64,000 nt of DNA from Chthonomonas calidirosea T49 (GTDB lineage: Bacteria; Armatimonadota; Chthonomonadetes; Chthonomonadales; Chthonomonadaceae), in contig NC_021487.1 of assembly GCF_000427095.1 (NCBI RefSeq), positions 1,731,443-1,795,442 of the forward strand, read 5' to 3'. How positions within the stretch are numbered: the stretch's first letter is position 1; each line of letters opens with the position of its first letter. Under the pieces are notes generated by a model. The model made no database searches and was not told the DNA's origin. It worked only from the letters and a program-made list of their open reading frames with translations. Shown here in pieces: positions 9,301 through 16,835 of the stretch. Position numbers and translations under genes: made by a program.

Positions 9301-9836
9301 GGGGCAACCTCGTTGCGCTCTGAGGTTTTCTGGCTGTCTGGCTGAGAGGGCAGATCCGCAACGGGAAAAGGCGTTGTCCAGTCCGTCATTTGACTTTGAA
9401 AAGGTTTCCCCTCCACCGTAACGGCCATCATCCTTACGCCCGGAATACCCTGTAAGGCGCGACGAAGCGCCTTTTGGGCCTCCGATTCGGTTGTGTCGCC
9501 CATATTGGCCAGCTGATTAAAGGCGCTGTTAAAATCCAAATAGGCCACGCCATCCTTTACCCGCGCCCCCAACAGTTTCGTGCCCCGCGGCAACACCGGG
9601 TAGGACGTCGTTGCCTGCTCCTTCAATAAGCGGTTGATCGCATCCGTAACAGGGGTTTCACTAACCGTGCTTGGTGGCTGGGTAACCGGCGGCGACGTCA
9701 CAGGCGCGGGCGGTACGGTGTTGGTAGGCCCAGAAGGGCTCGTAGACGACGGTTTGTTGCATCCCGTGAGCCACACGGACAACAAAACGGTTGTAAACCC
9801 ATAAAGCAAAAAGCGATTTCTATCTATGCTCTTCAT
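9297..9836 (-). CDS. GerMN-domain lipoprotein
   Basis: A 179-aa exported lipoprotein. The N-terminal signal ends in the lipobox LTGC, followed by a Ser/Thr/Pro linker (about residues 28-60) and then a GerMN-type domain. Typical GerMN residues are LLGARVKDGVAYLDFNSAF and VTVEGKP near the end. GerMN domains are also found in GerM and LpqB and are linked to envelope or cell-wall functions; no spore role is implied here. It is co-transcribed with murI (four-base overlap), which supports a cell-wall connection. The exact role is unknown. Confidence 0.85.
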   Translation of the reverse strand: MKSIDRNRFLLYGFTTVLLSVWLTGCNKPSSTSPSGPTNTVPPAPVTSPPVTQPPSTVSETPVTDAINRLLKEQATTSYPVLPRGTKLLGARVKDGVAYLDFNSAFNQLANMGDTTESEAQKALRRALQGIPGVRMMAVTVEGKPFQSQMTDWTTPFPVADLPSQPDSQKTSERNEVAP

Positions 9837-9912
9837 AGTGAACTATCTCGGCCAATGTCGGCTCGCAGCGTACGCGAGGCGGGTTCGCTTCCCCGTCTCT
9901 TAAACCGCAGGC

Positions 9913-9942
9913 AGTATACTGTGCGCTCCGCCTTATTGTCAA
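9913..9942 (-). promoter_or_regulatory. Sigma-70-type promoter of the GerMN-murI pair
   Basis: On the minus strand a perfect TTGACA (rc of 9937-9942) is followed after 18 bases by TATACT (rc of 9913-9918). It lies 77 bases upstream of the lipoprotein start and is the clearest promoter in the first 10 kb. It lies in the 331-base divergent gap 9837-10167, which otherwise shows nothing recognisable. Confidence 0.65.
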
Positions 9943-10167
9943 TCGGACGCCCTTTTGGGTACACGCACAACCTCATCTCTACACGAAACGGTGTCCCCTC
10001 CACAAAGGGAGACGAAGAGCGGGGAGGCAAGCCCGCTCGCCGTTCTCAAACCAAGTCCAGCGGTATACCTTGAAACCCAAAATAACGTAAACAGGAATAC
10101 AAAAGAAGGGAAATAGGTGCCCAAAGAGGAATAAACGGATTTAAGGAAGGGAAACAGAGAAAACGCT

Positions 10168-10569
10168 ATGAACCCGTCGAGCACGCCTACGGTGCTGATC
10201 GTCAATCCCGATCTGCTCTCCTCATCTCGACTAGAATCCGCACTGAAAAGCTTGGGTTGGTCGGTCATCACCGCCCGCACCCAAGATGAGGCCTTGGCGC
10301 GTCTGCATCATCTAACGCCTACGTTGGTTCTGATCAACTTTAATATTGAGGGACTGCAGCCTCTGGTCATCACCGAACGCGCCAAAAGCCTTCATCCCTC
10401 TATCAAAGTGCTTGGCTTCGTCTCTCATACCCGTCTTAGCGAGATGCGCCCGAAAGCGCAGATCGCCGGCTGCGATAAGCTCGTGGCCAACTCAGCACTG
10501 CAAGAGCGCCTACCGCAGATCCTCGCGGGCCTCTTTCCAAAGCGAGCCGCCCTAAAAAACGCTAAATAG
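10168..10569 (+). CDS. Pseudo-receiver (CheY-like fold without the phosphorylation site)
   Basis: A 133-aa single-domain protein with the beta/alpha pattern of response-regulator receivers: TVLIVNPD at strand 1, TLVLINFN at strand 3, IKVLGFVSH at strand 4. The phospho-acceptor Asp is replaced by Asn (LINFN), the first acidic-pair residue by Asn (VNPD), and the usual Lys of strand 5 appears absent (LVANSAL). It should therefore not be phosphorylated and is probably a protein-interaction module. It ends 25 bases before glmL and may be in the same operon. No Shine-Dalgarno of good strength is visible; AAGGAAGGG lies further upstream than usual. Confidence 0.75.
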   Translation: MNPSSTPTVLIVNPDLLSSSRLESALKSLGWSVITARTQDEALARLHHLTPTLVLINFNIEGLQPLVITERAKSLHPSIKVLGFVSHTRLSEMRPKAQIAGCDKLVANSALQERLPQILAGLFPKRAALKNAK

Positions 10570-10594
10570 AGCCTGCCGTGTGCTAAAATTGCCT

Positions 10595-12454
10595 ATGTCC
10601 ACCGCCAAAATGCTCATAGACCCCAACCGAGTTCGCTCTATTCTCGCTACCGATTGCGGCAGTACTACCACAAAAGCCATTCTCATTGAGAAACAGCCGG
10701 ATGGCGCCTACCGCCTCATCTGCCGCGGTGAGGCGCCCACCACCGTCGAAGCGCCGTTCGACGACGTGACCATCGGCGTTACCAACGCCATCCGCGAGGT
10801 AGAGGAGCTGTGCGGGCGCCGTCTCCTCGACGATGGCGGGGAACCGCTGACACCGCAACAAGAGGATGGATCGGGGGTAGACCTCTATCTTTCGACTTCC
10901 AGCGCCGGCGGAGGGCTGCAGATGACCGTGATCGGCGTGGTAAAGCGAATGAGCGCGGAAAGCGCCCAGCGCGCCGCCCTTGGCGCCGGAGCCATTGTCA
11001 TTGATGTGCTCGCTACCGACGACGGCCGTAAAGACTTTGAGCGCGTGGAACGTCTGCGCCAGCTTCGACCCGATATCCTCCTCATGGCCGGAGGCACCGA
11101 TGGCGGTACCGTTATCCACCTCGTGGAAATGGCCGAGATGCTGCTTGCCGCCGACCCGCGCCCCCGTCTCGGCCACAACACCAAACTGCCCGTCATCTAT
11201 GCCGGCAATCCCGACGCCTACCCCCAGGTGGCCGAGATTCTGAATGGACATTTCGACCTCCGCCAAGTTCCTAACCTCCGCCCTAGCCTAGAACGAGAAA
11301 ACCTCGGGCCAGCACGCGAGGCCATTCATGAGGTCTTTCTACAACACGTCATGCAACAAGCTCCAGGCTACAGCAAGCTGCTGAACTGGACCAGCGCCGA
11401 CATCATGTCTACCCCCAACGCCGTCGGTAAAATTATGCAGACCATCGCCGAACAGCAGGGCATCAACCTCCTCGGCGTGGACATCGGAGGCGCTACCACC
11501 GACGTCTTTTCCGTTTTTGATGGTCACTTTACCCGCACCGTCTCCGCCAACTTGGGCATGTCCTACTCCATCTGCAACGTCCTCGCGGAGGCGAAAATCG
11601 CCCGCATCTGCCGCTGGCTCCCCTTCCCTGTCGAGCCCTCCGAAGTTCGTAATCAGCTGCGGAACAAGATGATCCGCCCCACCACCATCCCACAGCTTCT
11701 CACCGACCTCTTGCTGGAACAGGCCGTCTGTCGTGAAGCGCTCGCCCTCGCCTTCGAGCATCACAAATCGCTGGCCAGAGACCTGTTCGGCGTCGCTCAG
11801 GCCAAAAACGTTGGCCAGATCTTCGAGCAAAAAACCTCCAAAAGCTTCATCAACAGCCTCGATCTAGATATGATCGTGGGTTCAGGGGGTGTGCTCTCCC
11901 ATGCACCCCTTCGCGCTCAAGCCGCCCTTATGATGCTGGATGCCTTCCAACCGGAAGGCTTTACGCTGCTCACCGTCGACTCCATCTTCATGATGCCTCA
12001 ACTCGGCGTGCTCTCTACCCTCCATCCGGAGGCCGCAACCCACGTGTTCCAACGTGACTGCCTCGTCTATCTGGGAACATGCATTGCGCCGATCGGCGTA
12101 AGCAGAGAGGGAGAGCCCTGCGTTACCGTTGAGGGGGAAGGCTGGAAAGATACGGTGCCGTTTGGAGCGCTTCGGCTCTATTCGCTAGGACTTAACGCGG
12201 CCGGCGAGCCGATGGAACAAGAGATAACGGTGACCCCCTCGCGTGCCTTCGATTTAGGCGCCGGACGTGGGCGCGCCGTGCGACGCGTCGTGAAAGGCGG
12301 GGTGGTAGGCCTGATCGTGGACGCGCGCGGGCGGCCATTGCAACTGCCAGCCGACCCAGAGGCGCGCCTCCACTGCCTGCAGCAATGGTATCGCGCACTG
12401 AATATACCCCTGCCGCAACAAAACCGAACCGTGGTAGAGACCAACGTATCATGA
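10595..12454 (+). CDS. glmL: GlmL/MutL-family protein (B12 mutase accessory, ASKHA fold)
   Basis: A roughly 619-aa protein. It has the N-terminal phosphate-1 motif ATDCGSTTTKAILIE and a second nucleotide-binding block, GVDIGGATTDVFSV (about residues 294-307). MAGGTDGGTV and the late SGGVLSHAP are typical of the family annotated as methylaspartate mutase accessory protein GlmL. In clostridia GlmL helps reactivate coenzyme-B12 glutamate mutase. No mutase subunit (GlmS/GlmE) is nearby, so that role is uncertain here. The ATG at 10595 is preferred to the GTG at 10580. Its stop overlaps the next start (ATGA), so it is coupled to the pilin-like gene. Confidence 0.85.
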   Translation: MSTAKMLIDPNRVRSILATDCGSTTTKAILIEKQPDGAYRLICRGEAPTTVEAPFDDVTIGVTNAIREVEELCGRRLLDDGGEPLTPQQEDGSGVDLYLSTSSAGGGLQMTVIGVVKRMSAESAQRAALGAGAIVIDVLATDDGRKDFERVERLRQLRPDILLMAGGTDGGTVIHLVEMAEMLLAADPRPRLGHNTKLPVIYAGNPDAYPQVAEILNGHFDLRQVPNLRPSLERENLGPAREAIHEVFLQHVMQQAPGYSKLLNWTSADIMSTPNAVGKIMQTIAEQQGINLLGVDIGGATTDVFSVFDGHFTRTVSANLGMSYSICNVLAEAKIARICRWLPFPVEPSEVRNQLRNKMIRPTTIPQLLTDLLLEQAVCREALALAFEHHKSLARDLFGVAQAKNVGQIFEQKTSKSFINSLDLDMIVGSGGVLSHAPLRAQAALMMLDAFQPEGFTLLTVDSIFMMPQLGVLSTLHPEAATHVFQRDCLVYLGTCIAPIGVSREGEPCVTVEGEGWKDTVPFGALRLYSLGLNAAGEPMEQEITVTPSRAFDLGAGRGRAVRRVVKGGVVGLIVDARGRPLQLPADPEARLHCLQQWYRALNIPLPQQNRTVVETNVS

Positions 12455-13113
12455 ACGGAACACCAACACCTGCACGCCCCGAACGGAAAGCAACGCTGCG
12501 TTTGGGGCAAAGAGAGTTGAACTACATCACGCTTGTCGTCGCTCTCATCGTTATCGTCGGCGTGCTTTGGGGCGGCTATCGTGGCTTCATGAGCTTTAAA
12601 GCCCAACGCGATATCGTCATCGCCCAAGAGAACCTGCATACCCTCTATAGCGCCATGCTCTTATATAGCAAAGATTTTGATGGGAAGCTTCCCAAAGCAG
12701 ATCACTGGACCGATGCCATCCTCGGCTATCTCTCGGCCTCTAGCAGCCGCCCAGGTGGGCGCGAAGCTTTCTTGCATGGGCCTGCCGACAACGGCGAGGT
12801 CGGCTATGCCTTTAACACCTACGCCTCGGAGTACAATTTCGAGCCCAGCGGCTCCTTCACCCAAAAATCCAATGCCGACGCCCAGCCTTCCATAGACCCT
12901 GATAGAACCGTGCTGCTTATCGAAAAGCCTAATGCCCCTCCCAACGCCACGGTAAGCATTCCGCCCATCAACAACGTCAACGACCAAGCTATTCTGTATA
13001 AGGCGCTCTCGTTTCCTCACAATACCGGCGATCCGGAGAACGCCAAAACCGTTATCCTCTACCTCAGCGGACGCATTGATGTTGTCACCCGACGCGATAT
13101 GCGTCCACAATAG
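12451..13113 (+). CDS. Membrane-anchored pilin-like protein (H-X9-DG-related)
   Basis: A 220-aa protein with a short cytoplasmic N-terminus, one transmembrane helix (about residues 27-46, YITLVVALIVIVGVLWGGY) and an exported domain. The region after the helix, ENLHTLYSAMLLYSKDFDGKLPKADHW, matches the post-helix segment of DUF1559-type pseudopilins. The later ISPP/DRTVLLIEK and TVILYLSGRIDVV segments match their C-terminal half. There is no prepilin peptidase site, so it is probably an uncleaved membrane-anchored relative. The ATG lies inside the glmL stop (ATGA). GlmL, this protein and the next gene form one tight operon. Confidence 0.75.
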   Translation: MNGTPTPARPERKATLRLGQRELNYITLVVALIVIVGVLWGGYRGFMSFKAQRDIVIAQENLHTLYSAMLLYSKDFDGKLPKADHWTDAILGYLSASSSRPGGREAFLHGPADNGEVGYAFNTYASEYNFEPSGSFTQKSNADAQPSIDPDRTVLLIEKPNAPPNATVSIPPINNVNDQAILYKALSFPHNTGDPENAKTVILYLSGRIDVVTRRDMRPQ

Positions 13114-13127
13114 CGGAGGACTTGCCC

Positions 13128-14282
13128 ATGAGTACCGCCTACACCCCCGGCCTTAAAGTCTCTTCCTATACCCACATCGAAAAGGAGAGACGCCTACCGG
13201 TGAAGGGAAGAGTGCTGGTAAAGGAAGGCGACGCGGTATGGCCGGACACGGTGGTAGCCCGCGCCGAGTTGCCAAGCCCCATGCAGACCATTCGCCTTGC
13301 CGCCCAGCTCGGTATAGAGCCCTCGGCGTTGCCAACCGTTCTCAAAATGAAGCAGGGCGACCAAGTCCAGAAAGGAGACCTTTTAGCCGAAACGCGCGGC
13401 CTTTTTGGGCGCTTTTTCCGCAGCCGGTTCTACTCCCCTCTCAGCGGCACCCTAGAGCTTATCTCACCGACCACAGGCAATATCGGCATTCGTCCCCCTC
13501 CGCTGCCGGTAGAGCAACGTGCCTATGTGCGTGGGCATGTTCTGCGGGTGCTTCCGCAAGAGGGGGTGGTGATTCATTGTACCGGGGCGCTCGTACAGGG
13601 TATCTTTGGGGTTGGAGGCGAGCGTTTAGGCACCCTTCATGTGGTAACTAGCGGACCCGATAGTCCCCTCACCGAGCACCACATCCATGAAAAGCATCAA
13701 GGCGGCGTTGTGGTGGGCGGCAGCCTTGTTACGCCCGAAGCCTTGCGCAAAGCCGCCGAGATGGGTGTTGCTGGCATCGTCTGCGGAGGCATTGTAGATA
13801 CCGACCTCATCGCCTTCCTGGCCGATACGCTCAACGACCCCAACTACGACATCGGCGTCGCCATCACCGGTCAAGAGCCCATCCCCTTCACACTTATTCT
13901 CACGGAAGGTTTCGGCCCCATCCCTATGGCCGAGCGTACCTTCCGCCTGTTCTGCCATCTGGAGGGTCAACAAGCCTCCATCAACGGCGCCACCCAAATA
14001 AGGGCAGGGGTACTTCGCCCAGAAGTCATTGTACCGCTAGGCTCCCATGAAGACAGCTCTCCAGAGGCCGATACCCAACCTACTCAAGCGCTTGCCGTTG
14101 GCACACCCATTCGCCTGATACGCGCGCCTTACTTCGGGGCGATCGGTGAGGTCGCCGAGTTGCCCACAGCCCCCGAACCCGTTGAATCGGGCGCCGTGGT
14201 GCGTGTATTGCGCGCGAAACTGGCCGACGGCCGTGTTGTCACCGTCCCTCGTGCCAACGTCGAGATCATCGAAGTTGTTTAA
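13128..14282 (+). CDS. GlmL-companion protein of unknown function (biotinyl/lipoyl-like hybrid motif, KOW-like C-terminus)
   Basis: A 384-aa protein with no signal peptide. The first 130 residues contain two segments resembling barrel-sandwich hybrid folds (VKGRVLVKEGDAVWPDTVVA and VLKMKQGDQVQKGDLLAETR, then FYSPLSGTLELIS). The middle has a glycine-rich possible ligand site (GGVVVGGSLVTPEALRKAAE, GIVCGGIVD). The end, GTPIRLIRAPYFGAIGEV, resembles a KOW/beta-barrel motif. Proteins of this type are, as I recall, found beside glmL in other phyla and are annotated only as hypothetical. The ATG at 13128 has GGAGG seven bases upstream, better than the TTG at 13122. Its function is unknown, but conserved pairing with GlmL suggests a joint role. 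Confidence 0.75.
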   Translation: MSTAYTPGLKVSSYTHIEKERRLPVKGRVLVKEGDAVWPDTVVARAELPSPMQTIRLAAQLGIEPSALPTVLKMKQGDQVQKGDLLAETRGLFGRFFRSRFYSPLSGTLELISPTTGNIGIRPPPLPVEQRAYVRGHVLRVLPQEGVVIHCTGALVQGIFGVGGERLGTLHVVTSGPDSPLTEHHIHEKHQGGVVVGGSLVTPEALRKAAEMGVAGIVCGGIVDTDLIAFLADTLNDPNYDIGVAITGQEPIPFTLILTEGFGPIPMAERTFRLFCHLEGQQASINGATQIRAGVLRPEVIVPLGSHEDSSPEADTQPTQALAVGTPIRLIRAPYFGAIGEVAELPTAPEPVESGAVVRVLRAKLADGRVVTVPRANVEIIEVV

Positions 14283-14367
14283 GGAGGCTCGCTGCGCTAT
14301 GCCCACAACAAGACGGTGTAACTACCTCTTCCCTCACAATTTCTACTTGCCATAAAGGAACGATTCT

Positions 14368-14874
14368 ATGAACAACACACCTCATCCTAACAGCAGCGTG
14401 CCGCAACCACGCGCCTCTGATCTCGCCCGCATTCAAGGCGGTGGGCTCACGCTGCTCGTCGTCACCCAAAAAGACCCGCTCTCTCTCTATCTCTTCCTTA
14501 ATGGGCGTGAGATAGCACAACCCGATGTTGAAAGCATGACGATCCTTCTTCAAGGCCCTAACGCGGACTCCGAAGGGACTATCCATGCGTCGCTCTCTTA
14601 CTACGTGCCAAGCATTAGCGGTGGCAAAAACACACAGACCATAGCGCTCTTTCCGGGCACTGTGGAGATTCTTGTCGAAACAAGGCGCATCCAAATCAGC
14701 TGCCCCTTTCCAAATACCTTCGATGGGCTTTGGGTGGGTCTTGGCCTGCGTCCAGATGGCTCCCCCCATGAGCTAACAGGCCTTCAGGCGTTCCACTTTT
14801 TGTTGGAGGGCACCCTCCTACATGCTGAGCTAACGTGGGTTAGCGGCGAGACAGAAACCATTTTGGACGAGTAA
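14368..14874 (+). CDS. Hypothetical protein, 168 aa
   Basis: ATG with AAGGAA upstream. No signal peptide or transmembrane segment; predicted mostly beta (GGLTLLVVTQ, VEILVETRRIQISC, LLHAELTWVSG). No family recognised. It lies 85 bases after the GlmL-companion gene and ends at a strong terminator, so it is probably the last gene of the glmL unit. A very short 18-codon ORF with a Shine-Dalgarno (14299-14355) sits between them and is probably not a gene. Confidence 0.6.
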   Translation: MNNTPHPNSSVPQPRASDLARIQGGGLTLLVVTQKDPLSLYLFLNGREIAQPDVESMTILLQGPNADSEGTIHASLSYYVPSISGGKNTQTIALFPGTVEILVETRRIQISCPFPNTFDGLWVGLGLRPDGSPHELTGLQAFHFLLEGTLLHAELTWVSGETETILDE

Positions 14875-14881
14875 CCAAAAA

Positions 14882-14907
14882 GGCCCAAGGAGATATCTCC
14901 TTGGGCC
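14882..14907. terminator. Bidirectional terminator hairpin
   Basis: A perfect 26-base palindrome (GGCCCAAGGAGAT with its mirror) lies between convergent genes. It starts 8 bases after the plus-strand stop and ends 24 bases before the minus-strand stop. A-rich sequence precedes it and a modest T-rich stretch (GTTTGCTTTT) follows, so it can serve both strands. Confidence 0.75.
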
Positions 14908-14930
14908 CACGTTTGCTTTTCCTATCCAGT

Positions 14931-16673
14931 CTAGTGGATAAGGATCTGGTCGTTGGCCGGAATAGATACCCCGTTCACCTGGGCAAACGGCGTTCCAAAC
15001 CCCGAGGCTGAGACAGGGATCAACAACACCGTCCCATTTTGAGCCGAAGGTTGTTGAGCGCCCACCACCACATATTTCCCGTCCAAGGTAAAGCCCAATG
15101 TGGTTATACTGCCAAGATTGTAAGACTGGCCTCCCACGGTGAAGCTGGGACTGTAGATGCTGCCTACCTGCGCTAAATTGCCGGTATCCACGCCGGAAAG
15201 CAGAATCAGCCCTACATCCGCACCCACCACGGCCAGCTTGCCGTCCGGCGAAATGGCCACCGCATGAAGCGCCGATACACCGCTCAATGCTAGCCGAGAG
15301 CCGTGTCGTTCAGGCCGAACCACACGACGACTTGTCAGCGACATCGAAGCTGGAGCATTTAGGTGAACCGAACGTACCGACGGGCTGTTCGGCAGACCAA
15401 CGATAAGGCTCGCAGTGAATTGGCTATTACTATTCCCGATAACAACCGCCCGGCTTGAATCCACAGGGCTGATCGCCATACCATCTCGGCCATCCTCCAT
15501 GCCCTGAGCGCCCAGTGCCGCTAAATCGGCGGTCTGTGTAAAGGTATAGCCACCCCCACTTGCCGGTGCAATCGAGAACACCGTAAGGCCGGTGCCACCA
15601 CGCGCCAGCAGCACTTTGCCGTCGTTCGAGATAACAACGCCATCCCGATTACTGGGAATGGGAATGGTGCCTGCTGTCACCGGGTTGCCTGAAACAATGC
15701 CGGATACCACGAGCAGCTGCGAGGACGAGTCGCCCGATACAACAGCCGTATCTCCGTTGGGCATGATCGCGATGGAATCTCCGTCGCCACCATAATTGGA
15801 AATGTCTAACGTGTTCGACGACACGGTTGGGTTGCCCAACTGAACGCCGGAGAAGAAGCGAACCGTGTTGCCTCCATCCACCAGTACACCTTGCGAACCG
15901 TCCGGCGTTAATGCCTGTCCGTCCAGGTCATAGGCGTTGGCTACCGGTAAATTGGTGACCACCGGGCTGGTGAGGTAAGCGTTGTTCTGAATGAACTGCA
16001 CGATTTGCAATCCCTTTTTTCCTCCCTGCTCATCTGCAAGGATCGCCACTCCGTAGTTGGCGTAGGCAGTGCTCGTCCCCGGAGCAGGTTTATAGATGAG
16101 CAGCGTGCTCGGCAACGTTACGCCCGGTAAAGCAGCCGAGGGTGGCTGCTGGGTAAGGCCCCCATTAGTGCCCACAAGGAAGGTTCCTATGTCTACCCAC
16201 TGGCCGTTGCTGCCACCACTGCTTTGGAACGTCGCCAAGTTCAGCGAAGTGCCTGCTGGAAAGCCGGATAGGCCCGTGGCACCAATGGATACCGGCTGAG
16301 CGAACTGAGTGAAACCGGCGGTACCAACGGCTAGCTTGAAAGCCCCCACATACTGGTTGCCCGCATTGGGCGTGAAACGACTTAGTCCGGCCGCTTTGGT
16401 AAACGAAGGGATGGAGTTGGCATCCAACGGCGTAATCGTGACCTGCGTTGGTCCTGAAACCGCCCCAGGAGGGAAGTTAAACGTATAGGTGGCTTTTCCT
16501 TGAGTGACGTTCATGCTTCCCCCAGCCGAAGTGATGGTCTGGGTAACACCGCCCGGAGTGGGGCCGCCAAGGCTGCCCCCACCACCTCCACCGCATCCCC
16601 AAAGCAGCAGGGAGCTGGTAATGACCGCGAGACCGGTGAGGGTCACGCGATAGCAAACTGTTTGAAAGCGCAT
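14931..16673 (-). CDS. Secreted lipoprotein with a beta-propeller-like repeat domain
   Basis: About 580 aa. The signal peptide ends in a lipobox-like LLLWGC, followed by a glycine run (GGGGGG). The next about 150 residues (MNVTQGKATYTFNFPPGAV, VTITPLDANS) resemble a ZU5-like beta module. Then come repeated blades with motifs such as ISPDGKLAVVGADVG, TLDGKYVVVGAQ and MPNGDTAVVSG, typical of YVTN/NHL-like propellers. The ATG at 16671-16673 follows AAAGGAG and is preferred to the longer upstream start at 16784, which would bury the signal peptide. It is the last gene of the four-gene block that starts with the CsgG-like gene. A surface ligand-binding or scaffold role is inferred. Confidence 0.8.
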   Translation of the reverse strand: MRFQTVCYRVTLTGLAVITSSLLLWGCGGGGGGSLGGPTPGGVTQTITSAGGSMNVTQGKATYTFNFPPGAVSGPTQVTITPLDANSIPSFTKAAGLSRFTPNAGNQYVGAFKLAVGTAGFTQFAQPVSIGATGLSGFPAGTSLNLATFQSSGGSNGQWVDIGTFLVGTNGGLTQQPPSAALPGVTLPSTLLIYKPAPGTSTAYANYGVAILADEQGGKKGLQIVQFIQNNAYLTSPVVTNLPVANAYDLDGQALTPDGSQGVLVDGGNTVRFFSGVQLGNPTVSSNTLDISNYGGDGDSIAIMPNGDTAVVSGDSSSQLLVVSGIVSGNPVTAGTIPIPSNRDGVVISNDGKVLLARGGTGLTVFSIAPASGGGYTFTQTADLAALGAQGMEDGRDGMAISPVDSSRAVVIGNSNSQFTASLIVGLPNSPSVRSVHLNAPASMSLTSRRVVRPERHGSRLALSGVSALHAVAISPDGKLAVVGADVGLILLSGVDTGNLAQVGSIYSPSFTVGGQSYNLGSITTLGFTLDGKYVVVGAQQPSAQNGTVLLIPVSASGFGTPFAQVNGVSIPANDQILIH

Positions 16674-16794
16674 AGCTTTCTCCTTTCTATGTTTCGACCC
16701 GAACGTGAACTGCATTGCACTCTTCAGATCTTCACCCCTCTCTCCACCGAGAGACGCCAGACCGCACTGCTGCAAAAGGCCCATCTAGCGTTTT

Positions 16795-16824
16795 TGCTAC
16801 AACCCCCCTTCGGGGGTTGTAGCA
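16795..16824. terminator. Strong GC hairpin inside the exported-protein block
   Basis: A stem of about 13 base pairs (TTGCTACAACCCC with its mirror, loop around CTTC) just after the stop of the FN3-like gene. On the minus strand it is followed by AAAAA rather than T, so it is not a classical intrinsic terminator. It could be a transcript-stability element or a partial terminator that lowers expression of the downstream lipoprotein gene. Confidence 0.5.
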
Positions 16825-16835
16825 AACGGTTCGCA

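Noticed and set aside
14299..14355. 18-codon ORF with a Shine-Dalgarno after the GlmL-companion gene
   Set aside because: Too short to judge; the AGGAGG may instead belong to upstream sequence, and the composition shows no signal or domain.
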